Below are positions 27,414-36,574 of a stretch of DNA of 64,000 nucleotides, piece by piece (position 1 is the stretch's first letter; every line of letters starts with the position of its first letter). Source of the DNA: Streptomyces alboniger (lineage in GTDB: Bacteria > Actinomycetota > Actinomycetes > Streptomycetales > Streptomycetaceae); assembly GCF_008704395.1 (NCBI RefSeq), contig NZ_CP023695.1:4898001-4962000 (forward strand). The letters run 5' to 3'. Both the position numbers and the translations under genes were made by a program. The notes beneath the pieces are model-generated. The model did not search any database. It saw only the letters and a program-made list of their open reading frames with translations, and was not told the DNA's origin.

Positions 27414-28108
27414 CTATCGGCCGGGGCGATGCCCGTCGGGCATGCCCGGCCCCAGTTCGTCTCCGAGGGGGTGTCCAGGAGGGCGCCCGTGCCGCCGATG
27501 CCGCAGTAGCCGTCGGGGTTCTTGTCCAGGTACTGCTGGTGGTAGGGCTCGGCCGGCCAGAAGGGCTTGTTGTCCGCGGGCAGGATCGTCGTCGTGATCG
27601 TGCCGTGGCCCGCCGCCGTCAGGACCTTCTGGTACGCCTCCAGGGACGCCTTCGCTCCCGCCTCCTGCTCGGGCGAGTGGGTGTAGATCGCCGAGCGGTA
27701 CTGCGTGCCCACGTCGTTGCCCTGGCGGAAGCCCTGCGTGGGGTTGTGGGACTCCCAGAAGAGCTTCAGGAGGGACGCGTACGAGACGCGCGCCGGGTCG
27801 AAGACGACGCGGACCGCCTCCGTGTGGCCCGTCAGGCCGGAGCAGACCTCTTCGTAGGACGGGTGCTCCGTATAGCCGCCCTGGTAGCCGACGTACGTCG
27901 TCCAGACGCCCGGCGTCTGCCAGAACTTGCGCTCCGCGCCCCAGAAGCAGCCCAGCGCGAAGTCCGCGACGGCCAGGCCCTCGGGGTAGGGGCCGAGCAG
28001 TGCGTTGCCGAGGACCGTGTGGCGCGAGGGGACCTCGAATTCCGGGGTCGCCCGGCCCTTCAGGGCCTGCTCGGGGGTGGGGAGCTCGGGCGTGCGGCCG
28101 AAGATCAT
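27410..28108 (-). CDS. msrA: Peptide-methionine (S)-S-oxide reductase
   Basis: Repairs oxidised methionine. 232 aa; catalytic Cys54 in the MsrA motif GCFWG, with the substrate pocket residues that follow (ERKFW). [18 protein letters not shown] and HNPTQ are also family-typical. A C-terminal Cys (GRACPTG) could be a resolving cysteine. Its last 4 bp overlap the convergent hypothetical gene. Confidence 0.95.
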   Translation of the reverse strand: MIFGRTPELPTPEQALKGRATPEFEVPSRHTVLGNALLGPYPEGLAVADFALGCFWGAERKFWQTPGVWTTYVGYQGGYTEHPSYEEVCSGLTGHTEAVRVVFDPARVSYASLLKLFWESHNPTQGFRQGNDVGTQYRSAIYTHSPEQEAGAKASLEAYQKVLTAAGHGTITTTILPADNKPFWPAEPYHQQYLDKNPDGYCGIGGTGALLDTPSETNWGRACPTGIAPADS

Positions 28109-28220
28109 GCGGGTCTCTCCTCGTGCGGGGCCTGACAGGGCGCGTACAGCTTCGTAGAGGGCTGCACCAGGGGAACGTGCTGGGCGGGTCCCTGCATTCC
28201 GGCCTTGCGATCCGGGCCGC

Positions 28221-29339
28221 TCAGAGCGACAGCGTCGCCGGGCTTCCGCCGTTCGCCTCGTACCCGGCTACGGCCAGCGCGCGGTACACCGCGTAGCTCT
28301 CGGCCGGGTCGGGGGTCAGGGTCCAGGGCAGCGCGCCGACGTGGCCGTCCACGTGCACCAGCTGGTGCATGGCCTCCGCCCAGCGCTCGCAGCGGACCAG
28401 GAAGAACACCAGGAGGTGGCGGACGTGCGCCAGCATCGGGTCGTCCGGGCGGGCCGCGTGCACCGCGAAGAGGGCGCCCTCGACGGCCTTCGTGACGACC
28501 TCGCTCTCGTAGAAGCCGCGGACGAGATTCACCTCGGGCATGTGTTCGTAGACGGCGAAGAGCGGGAGCGCCGCGAGGAGGGAGGCGCGGGGCGCGCGCG
28601 CCGCGGCCGCCTCCGTGAAGCTGTACGCGAGGTCGCGCGAGCCGTGCCACTTCTCGCACCAGTAGTGCAGCGCCGCCAGATGCGCGCCCATGTGCGCGGG
28701 CGCGCGGTCCAGGATCTTCAGCCAGAGCTGCTCGAACTCCTCGCGGGGGTACGCGAGACCGCGCGCGATGGACAGCTCGATGATGTACGGGACCGGGTCA
28801 CCCGGCGCGAGCAGCGCCGCCTGCGCGCACGCCTCCTTGGCCTCCTCCAGAATGATCCGGAACTCGTCCGTGCCCTGGGCGGCCGTCCGCCACGCCTGCT
28901 GGACCAGGAACTCCGCGTGCACCGCGGCGCCACCGGCGTCCTTGGGAGCCTCGGCCCGCCACACCCGCAGCCACTGCCCGCCGGGGCTGTCGCTCACGCC
29001 GCCCGGCCGCTGCTGGAGCTCCAGTGAGGCCGCTCCCGCGAAGGCCTGCACACGCTGCCAGCGCTGCTCGCCGTGCGTCTCCGTGCCCGCGAGGAGCTGC
29101 GAGGCGGCCTGCCACCCCTGCGTGCGCTGAACGAGGTCGAGGACTTCCAGGAGATCGGCGTCCGGCCCCGGCATGCGGATGTCCAGCTCCTCCTGGCGCA
29201 GAAAGCCGTAGTGCGCCGGGTCCGCGGCGTCCGGTGAGCCGGGCTCGACCTGCCGGATCCCGCCGCGCCTGCGCAGCAGCACGGGCCCGAGGACCGCGCC
29301 GATCATGACCACAGCGAACAGGAACCAGAGAATCTCCAT
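28221..29339 (-). CDS. Conserved membrane-anchored helical-repeat protein
   Basis: 372 aa: one N-terminal TM helix (residues 2-22) followed by an all-helical body that looks like degenerate TPR-type repeats (Ala/Leu helices with [49 protein letters not shown]). I recall a homologue next to metB in other Streptomyces but no function. Divergent from metB across 124 bp. Confidence 0.7.
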   Translation of the reverse strand: MEILWFLFAVVMIGAVLGPVLLRRRGGIRQVEPGSPDAADPAHYGFLRQEELDIRMPGPDADLLEVLDLVQRTQGWQAASQLLAGTETHGEQRWQRVQAFAGAASLELQQRPGGVSDSPGGQWLRVWRAEAPKDAGGAAVHAEFLVQQAWRTAAQGTDEFRIILEEAKEACAQAALLAPGDPVPYIIELSIARGLAYPREEFEQLWLKILDRAPAHMGAHLAALHYWCEKWHGSRDLAYSFTEAAAARAPRASLLAALPLFAVYEHMPEVNLVRGFYESEVVTKAVEGALFAVHAARPDDPMLAHVRHLLVFFLVRCERWAEAMHQLVHVDGHVGALPWTLTPDPAESYAVYRALAVAGYEANGGSPATLSL

Positions 29340-29463
29340 GGCTCAAGCGAACCAGACGGGTCCGACAATTGGCCAACCTGCCGGGACGTACCCGTACCGA
29401 CTTGGACGGAAGGACCCTCTCCCCCGGGCGGAAGGGCCCGAGCGCGCACTACGCTCAGGCCGC

Positions 29464-30627
29464 ATGAGTGACTTGCACAGCACGCCCGGCACACAGAGTT
29501 TCGAGACCGTGGCGATCCACGCGGGCAACACGGCCGACCCGCTCACCGGCGCCGTCGTCCCGCCCATCTACCAGGTGTCGACCTACAAGCAGGACGGCGT
29601 CGGAGGCCTGCGCGGCGGCTATGAGTACAGCCGCAGCGCGAACCCGACGAGGACCGCCCTGGAGGAGAATCTCGCCGCCCTGGAGGGCGGCCGCCGCGGG
29701 CTGGCCTTCGCCTCGGGCCTCGCGGCCGAGGACTGCCTCCTGCGCGCGCTGCTCAGCCCCGGCGACCACGTGGTCATCCCCAACGACGCGTACGGCGGCA
29801 CGTTCCGCCTCTTCGCCAAGGTCGTCTCGCGGTGGGGCGTCGAGTGGTCCGTGGCCGACACCTCCGACCCGGAGGCGGTGCGGGCCGCGGTGACCGACCG
29901 TACGAAGGCGATCTGGGTGGAGACCCCCTCCAACCCGCTGCTCGGCATCACCGACATCGCCGCGGTCGCGCAGATCGCCCGTGACAGCGGGGCGCGCCTC
30001 GTCGTCGACAACACCTTCGCGAGCCCTTACCTCCAGCAGCCCCTCGCCCTCGGCGCGGACGTCGTCGTGCACTCCATGACGAAGTACATGGGCGGCCACT
30101 CGGACGTCGTCGGCGGCGCGCTCGTCGTCGGCGACGAGGCGCTCGGCGAGGAGCTTGCGTACCACCAGAACGCGATGGGGGCCGTCGCCGGGCCCTTCGA
30201 CGCCTGGCTGGTGCTGCGCGGCATCAAGACCCTCGCGGTGCGCATGGACCGGCACAGCGAGAACGCCACCAAGGTCACCGAGATGCTGACCCGGCACGCG
30301 CGCGTGACGCGCGTCCTGTACCCGGGCCTTCCGGAGCACCCCGGTCACGAGATCGCCGCCAAGCAGATGAAGGCGTTCGGCGGCATGGTGTCGTTCCAGG
30401 TCGAGGGCGGCGAGGAGGCGGCCGTCGAGGTCTGCAACCGCGCCAAGCTCTTCACCCTGGGCGAGTCCCTGGGCGGTGTCGAGTCCCTGATCGAGCACCC
30501 GGGCCGCATGACGCACGCCTCGGTGGCGGGCTCGGCCCTGGAGGTCCCGGCGGACCTGGTGCGCCTGTCGGTGGGCATCGAATCCGCGGACGACCTCCTG
30601 GCGGACCTCCAGCAGGCACTGGGCTAG
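29464..30627 (+). CDS. metB: Cystathionine gamma-synthase
   Basis: PLP enzyme that joins O-acyl-homoserine and cysteine to cystathionine; some homologues act as gamma-lyase, and sequence alone does not exclude that. 387 aa with PLP Lys207 (SMTKYMGGHSD), YSRSANPTR for phosphate binding and SLGGVESLIEHP near the C-terminus. Start ATG lies 8 nt after TACGCT (29450-29455) with no Shine-Dalgarno, so a leaderless transcript is likely. No SAM riboswitch is seen upstream. Confidence 0.92.
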   Translation: MSDLHSTPGTQSFETVAIHAGNTADPLTGAVVPPIYQVSTYKQDGVGGLRGGYEYSRSANPTRTALEENLAALEGGRRGLAFASGLAAEDCLLRALLSPGDHVVIPNDAYGGTFRLFAKVVSRWGVEWSVADTSDPEAVRAAVTDRTKAIWVETPSNPLLGITDIAAVAQIARDSGARLVVDNTFASPYLQQPLALGADVVVHSMTKYMGGHSDVVGGALVVGDEALGEELAYHQNAMGAVAGPFDAWLVLRGIKTLAVRMDRHSENATKVTEMLTRHARVTRVLYPGLPEHPGHEIAAKQMKAFGGMVSFQVEGGEEAAVEVCNRAKLFTLGESLGGVESLIEHPGRMTHASVAGSALEVPADLVRLSVGIESADDLLADLQQALG

Positions 30628-30652
30628 TCCGTCCGGCACGAACACCCCCCCG

Positions 30653-30904
30653 CTACCAGCGAGTAAGCGGCGGAGTCGTCTCCGAAGGCGGCTCCGCCCA
30701 CGGCTGCGCGACGGACGCCCACACGGCGAACGCCACCACGCAGGCGAGCAGCACCACCCACAGGAGCCTGCGCAGCACCACGCGCCGCCGCAACATCCGC
30801 CCGCCCCGCCGCACGGCGTCATCGAAGAGCCCCGGCGGCACCGACGCCTGCGCACTCTCCAGGAGCCGCCGGACGGCCGTCTCCTTGCGCTCGTACTGGC
30901 TCAT
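30653..30904 (-). CDS. Small single-TM protein coupled to the sigma-like gene
   Basis: 83 aa: a charged cytosolic head (MSQYERKETAVRRLLESAQ), a basic stretch (RRRVVLRRL), one TM (LWVVLLACVVAFAVWASV) and a Pro-rich outer tail. Being next to a sigma-like gene it might be a membrane anti-sigma partner, though no anti-sigma motif is visible. Its start region is the product of a 32-bp duplication (30888-30950). Confidence 0.65.
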   Translation of the reverse strand: MSQYERKETAVRRLLESAQASVPPGLFDDAVRRGGRMLRRRVVLRRLLWVVLLACVVAFAVWASVAQPWAEPPSETTPPLTRW

Positions 30905-30950
30905 GAGGGCACCGCCCCACGCTCGTACCGGCTCATGAGGGCGCCGCCCC
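30888..30950. repeat. 32-bp tandem duplication covering an ATGA start/stop junction
   Basis: Two copies, 30888-30919 and 30920-30950, differing at two positions. Each carries CTCATGAGCC on the minus strand. The extra copy leaves an 11-codon ORF (MSRYERGAVPS) between the sigma-like gene and its TM partner, with ATGA overlaps at both ends. Confidence 0.9.
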
Positions 30951-31415
30951 GCTCAGCGCCCCCGTCGGCGCGGGCCCGCGCGGCGGATGCAGGGCCGTCG
31001 CTATGGCACGCGCGCAGATCGCCGCGACCCGCTCGGCCGGCAGCCCGAGGAGCGCCGCCGTCTGTTCCTCGGCCACGCCCTCGTACATCCGGAGCACGAG
31101 AATCAGCCGTTCCTGGGGGCTCAGCCGGGCCAGGACGCCGCCGTGACCGCGATGGTGGCGCCAGGCCCCGCGCGCGAAGCGCAGGGCGAGCTGCTGGCGG
31201 GTGCGGTCGTAAGGGTCCTCGCCGCGCAGCCGGTCCCACGCCGCGTACGTATGTGCGAGGGCGGCGGTCAGCAGGGCACGCGCGCGTGGGTTGTCCGCCG
31301 GGCGCTCGGCGGTGAGCAGCGTCGCGGCATGCAGGAGCCTGCCTGCCGCGCCCGCGACGAACGCCTCGAACTCCCGGGCACGGCGGGCGTCCTGGAACGC
31401 CTGCCGTTCTCGCAC
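30933..31415 (-). CDS. SigE-family-like RNA polymerase sigma factor, region 2 degenerate
   Basis: 160 aa. The C-terminal half is a convincing sigma region 4 (LSPQERLILVLRMYEGVAEEQTAALLGL then PAERVAAICARAI). The N-terminal half (EFEAFVAGAAGRLLHAATLLTAE) aligns with region 2 of SigE-family ECF factors but lacks the usual acidic and aromatic core-binding run. GTG at 31415 was chosen because GGGAGG precedes it by 4 nt; an upstream ATG would add about 28 residues. Its stop overlaps the next ATG (ATGA). Confidence 0.7.
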   Translation of the reverse strand: MRERQAFQDARRAREFEAFVAGAAGRLLHAATLLTAERPADNPRARALLTAALAHTYAAWDRLRGEDPYDRTRQQLALRFARGAWRHHRGHGGVLARLSPQERLILVLRMYEGVAEEQTAALLGLPAERVAAICARAIATALHPPRGPAPTGALSGAAPS

Positions 31416-31498
31416 CGCGCCTCCCGGCCGGAAGGAAGGAGGGGAACCCCGCACAAGGGGGCGTCCCGCTCTCATATGAGGCCAGGGCGGGGCCGGGG

Positions 31499-32017
31499 TC
31501 AAGACTCCGGAGTGGCCGGAACCTCTCCGCCGGGCGCCGCGTGTGACGTCTGGCGAGCCGAGAGGGCGGAGTTGAAGCGTGTGAGGAGCGCGCAGAAGCT
31601 CTCACGCTCCTCCGGCGCCCAGTCCTGCGTCAGTTCGGCCATCAGCTCGCGCCGCGAGGAACGCACCTCGTCGAGCCTGGCCTGGCCGCGCGGCGACAGC
31701 TGGAGCACCACGGCACGGCCGTCCTCCGGGTGCGAGGTGCGCTTGACGAGCCCGGTGTCGACCAGCGGGGCGACCTGCCGGGTGACCGTCGAGGAGTCGA
31801 TGCCCATGCTCGCCGCGAGCGCTTTGACGCCCATCGGCCCTTCCTTGTCGAGGCGGTTGAGCAGCAGATAGGCGGCGCGGTCCATGGAGTTGCGGACCTG
31901 GCCTACCCCGCCGAGGCGGGTCTGCTCCGCGCGGCGGGCGAAGACCGCCACCTGGTGTTGCAAGCTGTCGAGAAGGCCGGGTTCACTGGCGGTCGTCATG
32001 TCCGGAGTTGTGGGCAT
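31499..32017 (-). CDS. MarR-family transcriptional regulator
   Basis: 172 aa with a winged helix: MGVKALAASMGIDSSTVTRQVAPLVDTGLVKRTSHPEDGRAVVLQLS spans the recognition helix and wing, flanked by dimerisation helices. Divergent from ilvA; a palindrome in the shared region (32090-32100) may be its operator. The effector is unknown. Confidence 0.9.
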   Translation of the reverse strand: MPTTPDMTTASEPGLLDSLQHQVAVFARRAEQTRLGGVGQVRNSMDRAAYLLLNRLDKEGPMGVKALAASMGIDSSTVTRQVAPLVDTGLVKRTSHPEDGRAVVLQLSPRGQARLDEVRSSRRELMAELTQDWAPEERESFCALLTRFNSALSARQTSHAAPGGEVPATPES

Positions 32018-32089
32018 GGCCGGGGGCTCACTTCATGCGAGGGCGGTGGGTTGGGGGACAGGGTACGCGGCCGGGACGCGGACCGTACC

Positions 32090-32100
32090 TGCGCTGCGCA
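32090..32100. promoter_or_regulatory. Palindrome between marR and ilvA
   Basis: TGCGC-T-GCGCA, a perfect inverted repeat in the 157-bp divergent region, followed at 32107-32112 by CGCGCA. Plausible MarR-type operator; no direct support. Confidence 0.35.
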
Positions 32101-32174
32101 AACCTACGCGCAGAACGGTCTCGGCCTTTGGTCACCGCGGGAGGACTCGGGCGGCGGCTGCGAGACTTGGCGTC

Positions 32175-33404
32175 ATGAGCTATCGCACGCCTCACTCCTT
32201 GCCGACCGTCACCCTCGACGATGTGCGCGGTGCGCGGAAGATGCTCTCCGGAGTGGCCCGGATGACGGCGATGGAGGGCAGCAGGCACCTGTCCCAGCTG
32301 GTCGGCGCGCCGGTGCACCTCAAGTGCGAGAACCTCCAGCGGACGGGCTCCTTCAAGCTGCGCGGGGCGTACGTGCGTATCGCGGGCCTGCTTCCCGAGG
32401 AGCGCGCCGCGGGTGTCGTGGCCGCCAGCGCGGGCAACCACGCGCAGGGCGTGGCCCTCGCCTCCTCACTGCTCGGCGTGCGCTCCACGGTGTTCATGCC
32501 CGCCGGGGCGCCCCTGCCCAAGGTCGCGGCGACCAGGGAGTACGGCGCCGAGGTGCGGCTGCACGGCCAGGTCGTCGACGAGACGCTGGCCGCCGCGCAG
32601 GAGTACGCGCGCGAGACGGGCGCGGTCTTCATCCACCCCTTCGACCACCCCGACATCATCGCGGGGCAGGGCACGGTCGGCCTGGAGGTCCTGGAGCAGT
32701 GCCCCGAGCTGCGCACCCTCGTCGTCGGCGTCGGGGGCGGCGGACTCGCGGCGGGCATCGCGGTGGCCGTCAAGGCGCTGCGCCCGGACGTGCGGCTCGT
32801 CGGCGTGCAGGCGGCGGGCTCCGCGGCCTACCCGCCCTCGCTCGCCGCGGGGCACCCGGTGTCGATCGACAACCCCGCGACCATGGCGGACGGCATCAAG
32901 GTCGGACGCCCCGGTGATGTTCCGTTCCAACTGGTCGAGGACCTGGTCGACGACATCGTCACGGTCTCCGAGGACGAGCTGTCCAGCGCCCTGCTGCTCT
33001 GCCTGGAGCGCGCCAAGCTGGTCGTCGAGCCCGCGGGCGCCAGCCCCGTCGCGGCCCTGCTGAGCAGCCCGAAGTCGTTCGAGGGGCCGGTCGTCGCGCT
33101 GCTCTCGGGCGGCAATGTGGACCCGCTCCTGATGCAGCGCATCCTGCGCCAGGGCATGGCGGCGGCGGGCCGCTACCTGTCGCTGCGGCTGCGCCTGACG
33201 GACCGCCCCGGCGCCCTCGCCACGCTCCTCGGCGTGCTGACCGTGGTCGACGCCAACGTCCTCGACGTGAGTCACGTACGCACCGACCCGCGCCTCGGCC
33301 TGACCGAGGCGGAGGTCGAGCTGCACCTGGAGACGAAGGGGCCCGAACACTGCGCCGAGGTGGGCGCGGCGCTGCGCGAGGCGGGCTACACGGTCATCGT
33401 CTGA
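32175..33404 (+). CDS. ilvA: Threonine ammonia-lyase (threonine dehydratase)
   Basis: Deaminates threonine to 2-oxobutanoate, feeding isoleucine and propionyl-CoA. 409 aa: PLP domain with Lys61 (RTGSFKLRGA), SAGNHAQGVA and VGVGGGGLAAG phosphate loop, then one C-terminal ACT domain (about residues 330-409, LRLRLTDRPGALATLLGVL). A single ACT with this length fits the shorter TdcB/IlvA-like type common in actinobacteria; the biosynthetic role is an inference. Confidence 0.92.
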   Translation: MSYRTPHSLPTVTLDDVRGARKMLSGVARMTAMEGSRHLSQLVGAPVHLKCENLQRTGSFKLRGAYVRIAGLLPEERAAGVVAASAGNHAQGVALASSLLGVRSTVFMPAGAPLPKVAATREYGAEVRLHGQVVDETLAAAQEYARETGAVFIHPFDHPDIIAGQGTVGLEVLEQCPELRTLVVGVGGGGLAAGIAVAVKALRPDVRLVGVQAAGSAAYPPSLAAGHPVSIDNPATMADGIKVGRPGDVPFQLVEDLVDDIVTVSEDELSSALLLCLERAKLVVEPAGASPVAALLSSPKSFEGPVVALLSGGNVDPLLMQRILRQGMAAAGRYLSLRLRLTDRPGALATLLGVLTVVDANVLDVSHVRTDPRLGLTEAEVELHLETKGPEHCAEVGAALREAGYTVIV

Positions 33405-33487
33405 GCCCCCGCCCACCAGGCGCATGATGTCCGACAAATCTAAACTTTTCCCAGGAAGTCCCCCCACCGGACCACTGGGAGACCCAC

Positions 33488-34495
33488 ATGCCAGGCGCCA
33501 TCTACGCCGAAGGTCTGGTGAAGACCTTCGGTGACGTAAGGGCTCTGGACGGCGTCGATCTGGACGTCCCCGAGGGCACCGTGCTCGGCCTCCTCGGGCC
33601 GAACGGCGCGGGCAAGACCACCGCGGTGCGCTGTCTGACGACGCTCCTGACACCCGACAGCGGCAGGGCCGTCGTCGCGGGGATCGACGTGCTCAAGCAC
33701 CCGAACGAGGTGCGCCGGGCGATCGGCCTCTCCGGTCAGTTCGCCGCCGTGGACGAGTACTTGACGGGCCGCGAGAACCTCCAGATGGTCGCCAGGCTCT
33801 ACCAGATGAGGGCGAAGGAGGCCAAGGCAAGGGCGGGTGAGCTGCTCGACCGGTTCCACCTCGCCGACGCCGCGGACCGCCCCTCCAAGACGTACTCGGG
33901 AGGCATGCGCCGCCGCCTCGACCTTGCGGCCGCGCTCGTCGTCTCGCCGCCGGTGATGTTCATGGACGAGCCCACCACCGGCCTCGACCCGCGCAACCGC
34001 CAGCAGCTGTGGGAGGTCATCCAGGAACTCGTCTCGGGCGGTACGACGCTCCTGCTGACCACCCAGTACCTGGAGGAGGCCGACCACCTCGCGCACGACA
34101 TCTGCGTCGTCGACCACGGCCGCGTCATCGCCCGCGGCACCTCCGACCAGCTCAAGGCCCGCACCGGCGGCGAGCGCGTCGAGGTCGTGGTGCACGAGCG
34201 CGAGCACATCCCCACCGCCTCCGAGGTCCTGCGCGGCTTCGGCAAGGGGGACGTCACCGTCGCCGAGCACACGCGCAAGCTGACCGTGCCCGTCACCGGC
34301 GGCGCCAAGCTGCTCGCCGAGGTCATCCGTGAGCTGGACACGCGCGGCATCGAGATCGACGACATCGGCCTGCGCCGCCCGACCCTCGACGACGTCTTCA
34401 TCTCCCTCACCGGCCACGTCGCGGCGCTGGAGGACGAGGGCAACGGCGCGGGCGCCGCGGCCAAGGCCAAGCGGAACAAGGAGGCCGGCATATGA
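33488..34495 (+). CDS. DrrA-like ABC transporter ATP-binding protein
   Basis: 335-aa ATPase of the daunorubicin-resistance exporter type. Walker A GPNGAGKTT (37-45), signature SGGM (137-140), Walker B Asp160 with catalytic Glu161 (FMDEPTTGLD), switch His in TTQYLEEA-type region. The C-terminal 100 residues form the DrrA extension. Its stop overlaps the permease ATG (ATGA), so the two are coupled. Confidence 0.93.
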   Translation: MPGAIYAEGLVKTFGDVRALDGVDLDVPEGTVLGLLGPNGAGKTTAVRCLTTLLTPDSGRAVVAGIDVLKHPNEVRRAIGLSGQFAAVDEYLTGRENLQMVARLYQMRAKEAKARAGELLDRFHLADAADRPSKTYSGGMRRRLDLAAALVVSPPVMFMDEPTTGLDPRNRQQLWEVIQELVSGGTTLLLTTQYLEEADHLAHDICVVDHGRVIARGTSDQLKARTGGERVEVVVHEREHIPTASEVLRGFGKGDVTVAEHTRKLTVPVTGGAKLLAEVIRELDTRGIEIDDIGLRRPTLDDVFISLTGHVAALEDEGNGAGAAAKAKRNKEAGI

Positions 34496-35343
34496 GCACC
34501 GTCACCGACGCCGTGCCCTCGGCGGGCCCCAGGCCCGCGGGCGGCATCGGCCAGTCCGTCAGGGACTCCCTGGTCGTCGCCAAGCGGAACCTCATCCGCA
34601 TGTCCAGAATTCCCGAGATGATGATATTTGGTCTGATTCAGCCAATTATGTTCGTGGTGCTGTTCAGCTACGTCTTCGGCGGCTCCATGAAGATCGGCGC
34701 CAGCACCGACCCCTCCGTCTACCGCAACTTCCTGATGGCGGGCATCTTCGCCCAGACCGTCACCTTCGCCACCGCGGGCGCGGGAGCCGGTATCGCCGAC
34801 GACATGCACAAGGGCCTCATCGACCGCTTCCGGTCACTGCCCATGGCGCGCGGCGCGGTCCTCACCGGCCGCACCATCGCCGACCTCGTGCAGACCGCGC
34901 TGACCCTGCTGGTCCTCGCGATCGTGGCGCTGCTCGTCGGCTGGCGCATCCACGAGGGCATCTGGAAGGCGCTCGGCGCCTTCGGCCTGCTGCTCCTGCT
35001 CGGCTACGCCTTCACCTGGGTCGGCGCGCTCATCGGCCTCTCGGTGCGCACTCCGGAGGCGGCCACGTCGGGCGGCCTGATCTGGCTCTTCCCGGTCACG
35101 TTCATCTCGAACGCGTTCGTGGACTCCAGCCAGATGACACCCTGGCTGCGCCACGTCGCCGACTGGAACCCCTTCAGCGCCACCGTCCAGGCCTGCCGCG
35201 AGCTGTTCGGCAACCCGGGCGTCTCGGCGTCCACGGCCTGGCCCATGCAGCATCCGGTCTGGGCCTCGGTGATCTACTCGGTCCTGATCATCCTGGTCTT
35301 CCGCACGCTGGCGGTCCGCAAGTACCGCTCGGCGACGGCCTGA
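34492..35343 (+). CDS. DrrB-like ABC-2 permease
   Basis: 283-aa ABC-2 membrane protein with six predicted TM segments starting near residue 44 (MMIFGLIQPIMFVVLFSYVF). Forms a drug or lipid exporter with the upstream ATPase. Codons 37-53 (34600-34650) use AGA, ATT, ATA, TTT, GGT and CCA, unlike the GC-ending codons elsewhere in the gene. A strong bidirectional terminator follows 7 bp after the stop. Confidence 0.92.
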   Translation: MSTVTDAVPSAGPRPAGGIGQSVRDSLVVAKRNLIRMSRIPEMMIFGLIQPIMFVVLFSYVFGGSMKIGASTDPSVYRNFLMAGIFAQTVTFATAGAGAGIADDMHKGLIDRFRSLPMARGAVLTGRTIADLVQTALTLLVLAIVALLVGWRIHEGIWKALGAFGLLLLLGYAFTWVGALIGLSVRTPEAATSGGLIWLFPVTFISNAFVDSSQMTPWLRHVADWNPFSATVQACRELFGNPGVSASTAWPMQHPVWASVIYSVLIILVFRTLAVRKYRSATA

Positions 35344-35350
35344 CGCGCGA

Positions 35351-35383
35351 CGGGCCCCCGGCACCTGAGGTGCCGGGGGCCCG
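35351..35383. terminator. Bidirectional terminator between the exporter and greA
   Basis: 15-bp perfect stem (35351-35365 with 35369-35383) and a TGA loop, between convergent genes. Confidence 0.85.
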
Positions 35384-35404
35384 TCCTTGCTGCGACGCTA
35401 CGGC

Positions 35405-35902
35405 TCAGCCCTGGTACGGCTTGGCCTCAAGGATCTTGACGGAGGCGAGCTTGCCGTTCGGCAGTTCGTACCGCGCGTCCTCGCCGATCTTCTTGCCGTT
35501 CACGCCCGAGCCCAGCGGGGACTGCGGCGAGTACGTCTCGATGTCGTCGCTCGCGTACTCCCGGGAGGCGAGCAGGAACGTCAGGGTGTCGTCCTCGTCG
35601 CCGTCGAAGGCGATGGTCACGACCATGCCGGGCGCCACCATGCCGTCGGCCGCCGGGGCCTCACCGACCTTGGCGGTCTCCAGGAGCTGGGTCAGCTGGC
35701 GGACGCGGAGCTCCTGCTTGCCCTGCTCCTCCTTGGCCGCGTGGTACCCGCCGTTCTCGCGCAGGTCCCCCTCCTCGCGCGCCGCCGCGATCTTCGCGGC
35801 GATCTCGGTGCGCGCGGGACCAGACAGGTACTCCAGCTCGGCCTTGAGCTGGTTGTACGCCTCCTGGGTCAGCCAGGTGACGTTCTCGCTGGTCTGGGTC
35901 AC
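35405..35902 (-). CDS. greA: Transcription elongation factor GreA
   Basis: Rescues backtracked RNA polymerase by stimulating transcript cleavage. 165 aa: N-terminal coiled coil with the acidic tip EEGDLRENGGYHAAKEEQ that enters the secondary channel, then the C-terminal FKBP-like domain (YSPQSPLGSGVNGKKIGE...). GTG start with GAGGAG upstream. Converges on the ABC exporter. Confidence 0.95.
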   Translation of the reverse strand: MTQTSENVTWLTQEAYNQLKAELEYLSGPARTEIAAKIAAAREEGDLRENGGYHAAKEEQGKQELRVRQLTQLLETAKVGEAPAADGMVAPGMVVTIAFDGDEDDTLTFLLASREYASDDIETYSPQSPLGSGVNGKKIGEDARYELPNGKLASVKILEAKPYQG

Positions 35903-36103
35903 AGGTGCTCCTCGTAGGTACTGGGAATACAAAGCATCGCCCTACCCAGAAGGATGTTCCCTCACGGGTGGGCGAAACCACGAGCCTAACAATTCCGGTG
36001 CGCCAGGGGGAGGACATAAGCCATCAGAATCACGTCAACGCAGGTGAGGGCCGTAAAGCGGGGCCGCACCCGGCCGTGTCACCTGCCGGCCCGGTCGGCC
36101 GTG

Positions 36104-36547
36104 TCAGTCGGAGTGGCAGCCCAGCAGCTCGACGCTGGTCGCCCTCTCGGTCGTACGCAGGGTGACGACCCGGTCGATACGGCCCTCGCGCTGGTCGAAG
36201 CGGAAGTCCGCGCGGCCGACCTCGGCGCCGGACTCGGCCTGTGAGCGCAGGGTGCAGTACCCCTTGGCGTCGGCGTCCTTGCGCACTTCCAGGTGCGCCT
36301 CGACGGCGGTGGCCGAAACGACGTCGAACTTGATGACCTCGGCGCTGAGCTTCGTACCGTTGACGTAGTCGTAACCGAACCACCCGACTACGCCGAGCAG
36401 GACCACGCCCAGCACGGAGCCCACGATCCTCAGCTTGCGGTCGGCGGCCTCGTCAGCCGTGCGCGAGCGGCCGTACCGCCCCTGGGGAAGCCCTTCCGGA
36501 TGTGCCTCGGAAGGCCCCTCGGAAGGCTTCGAACCCACCGCCGCCAT
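36104..36547 (-). CDS. DUF4307 single-TM protein
   Basis: 147 aa: disordered charged head, one TM (about residues 42-62, IVGSVLGVVLLGVVGWFGYDYV), then an exported beta-rich domain with two Cys (GYCTLRSQ and LLGCHSD) that could form a disulfide. The pattern matches DUF4307, which I recall next to mca in actinobacteria. Divergent from mca. Confidence 0.8.
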   Translation of the reverse strand: MAAVGSKPSEGPSEAHPEGLPQGRYGRSRTADEAADRKLRIVGSVLGVVLLGVVGWFGYDYVNGTKLSAEVIKFDVVSATAVEAHLEVRKDADAKGYCTLRSQAESGAEVGRADFRFDQREGRIDRVVTLRTTERATSVELLGCHSD

Positions 36548-36574
36548 GATCGTCCTCCAGGAACAGGGGATGCC

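Noticed and set aside
29340..29463. SAM or T-box riboswitch upstream of metB
   Set aside because: The gap is 124 bp, the start looks leaderless, and no SAM-box stems were seen.
30933..31415. Full ECF sigma factor with normal region 2
   Set aside because: Region 4 is clear but region 2 lacks its usual core-binding pattern, so I call it sigma-like only.
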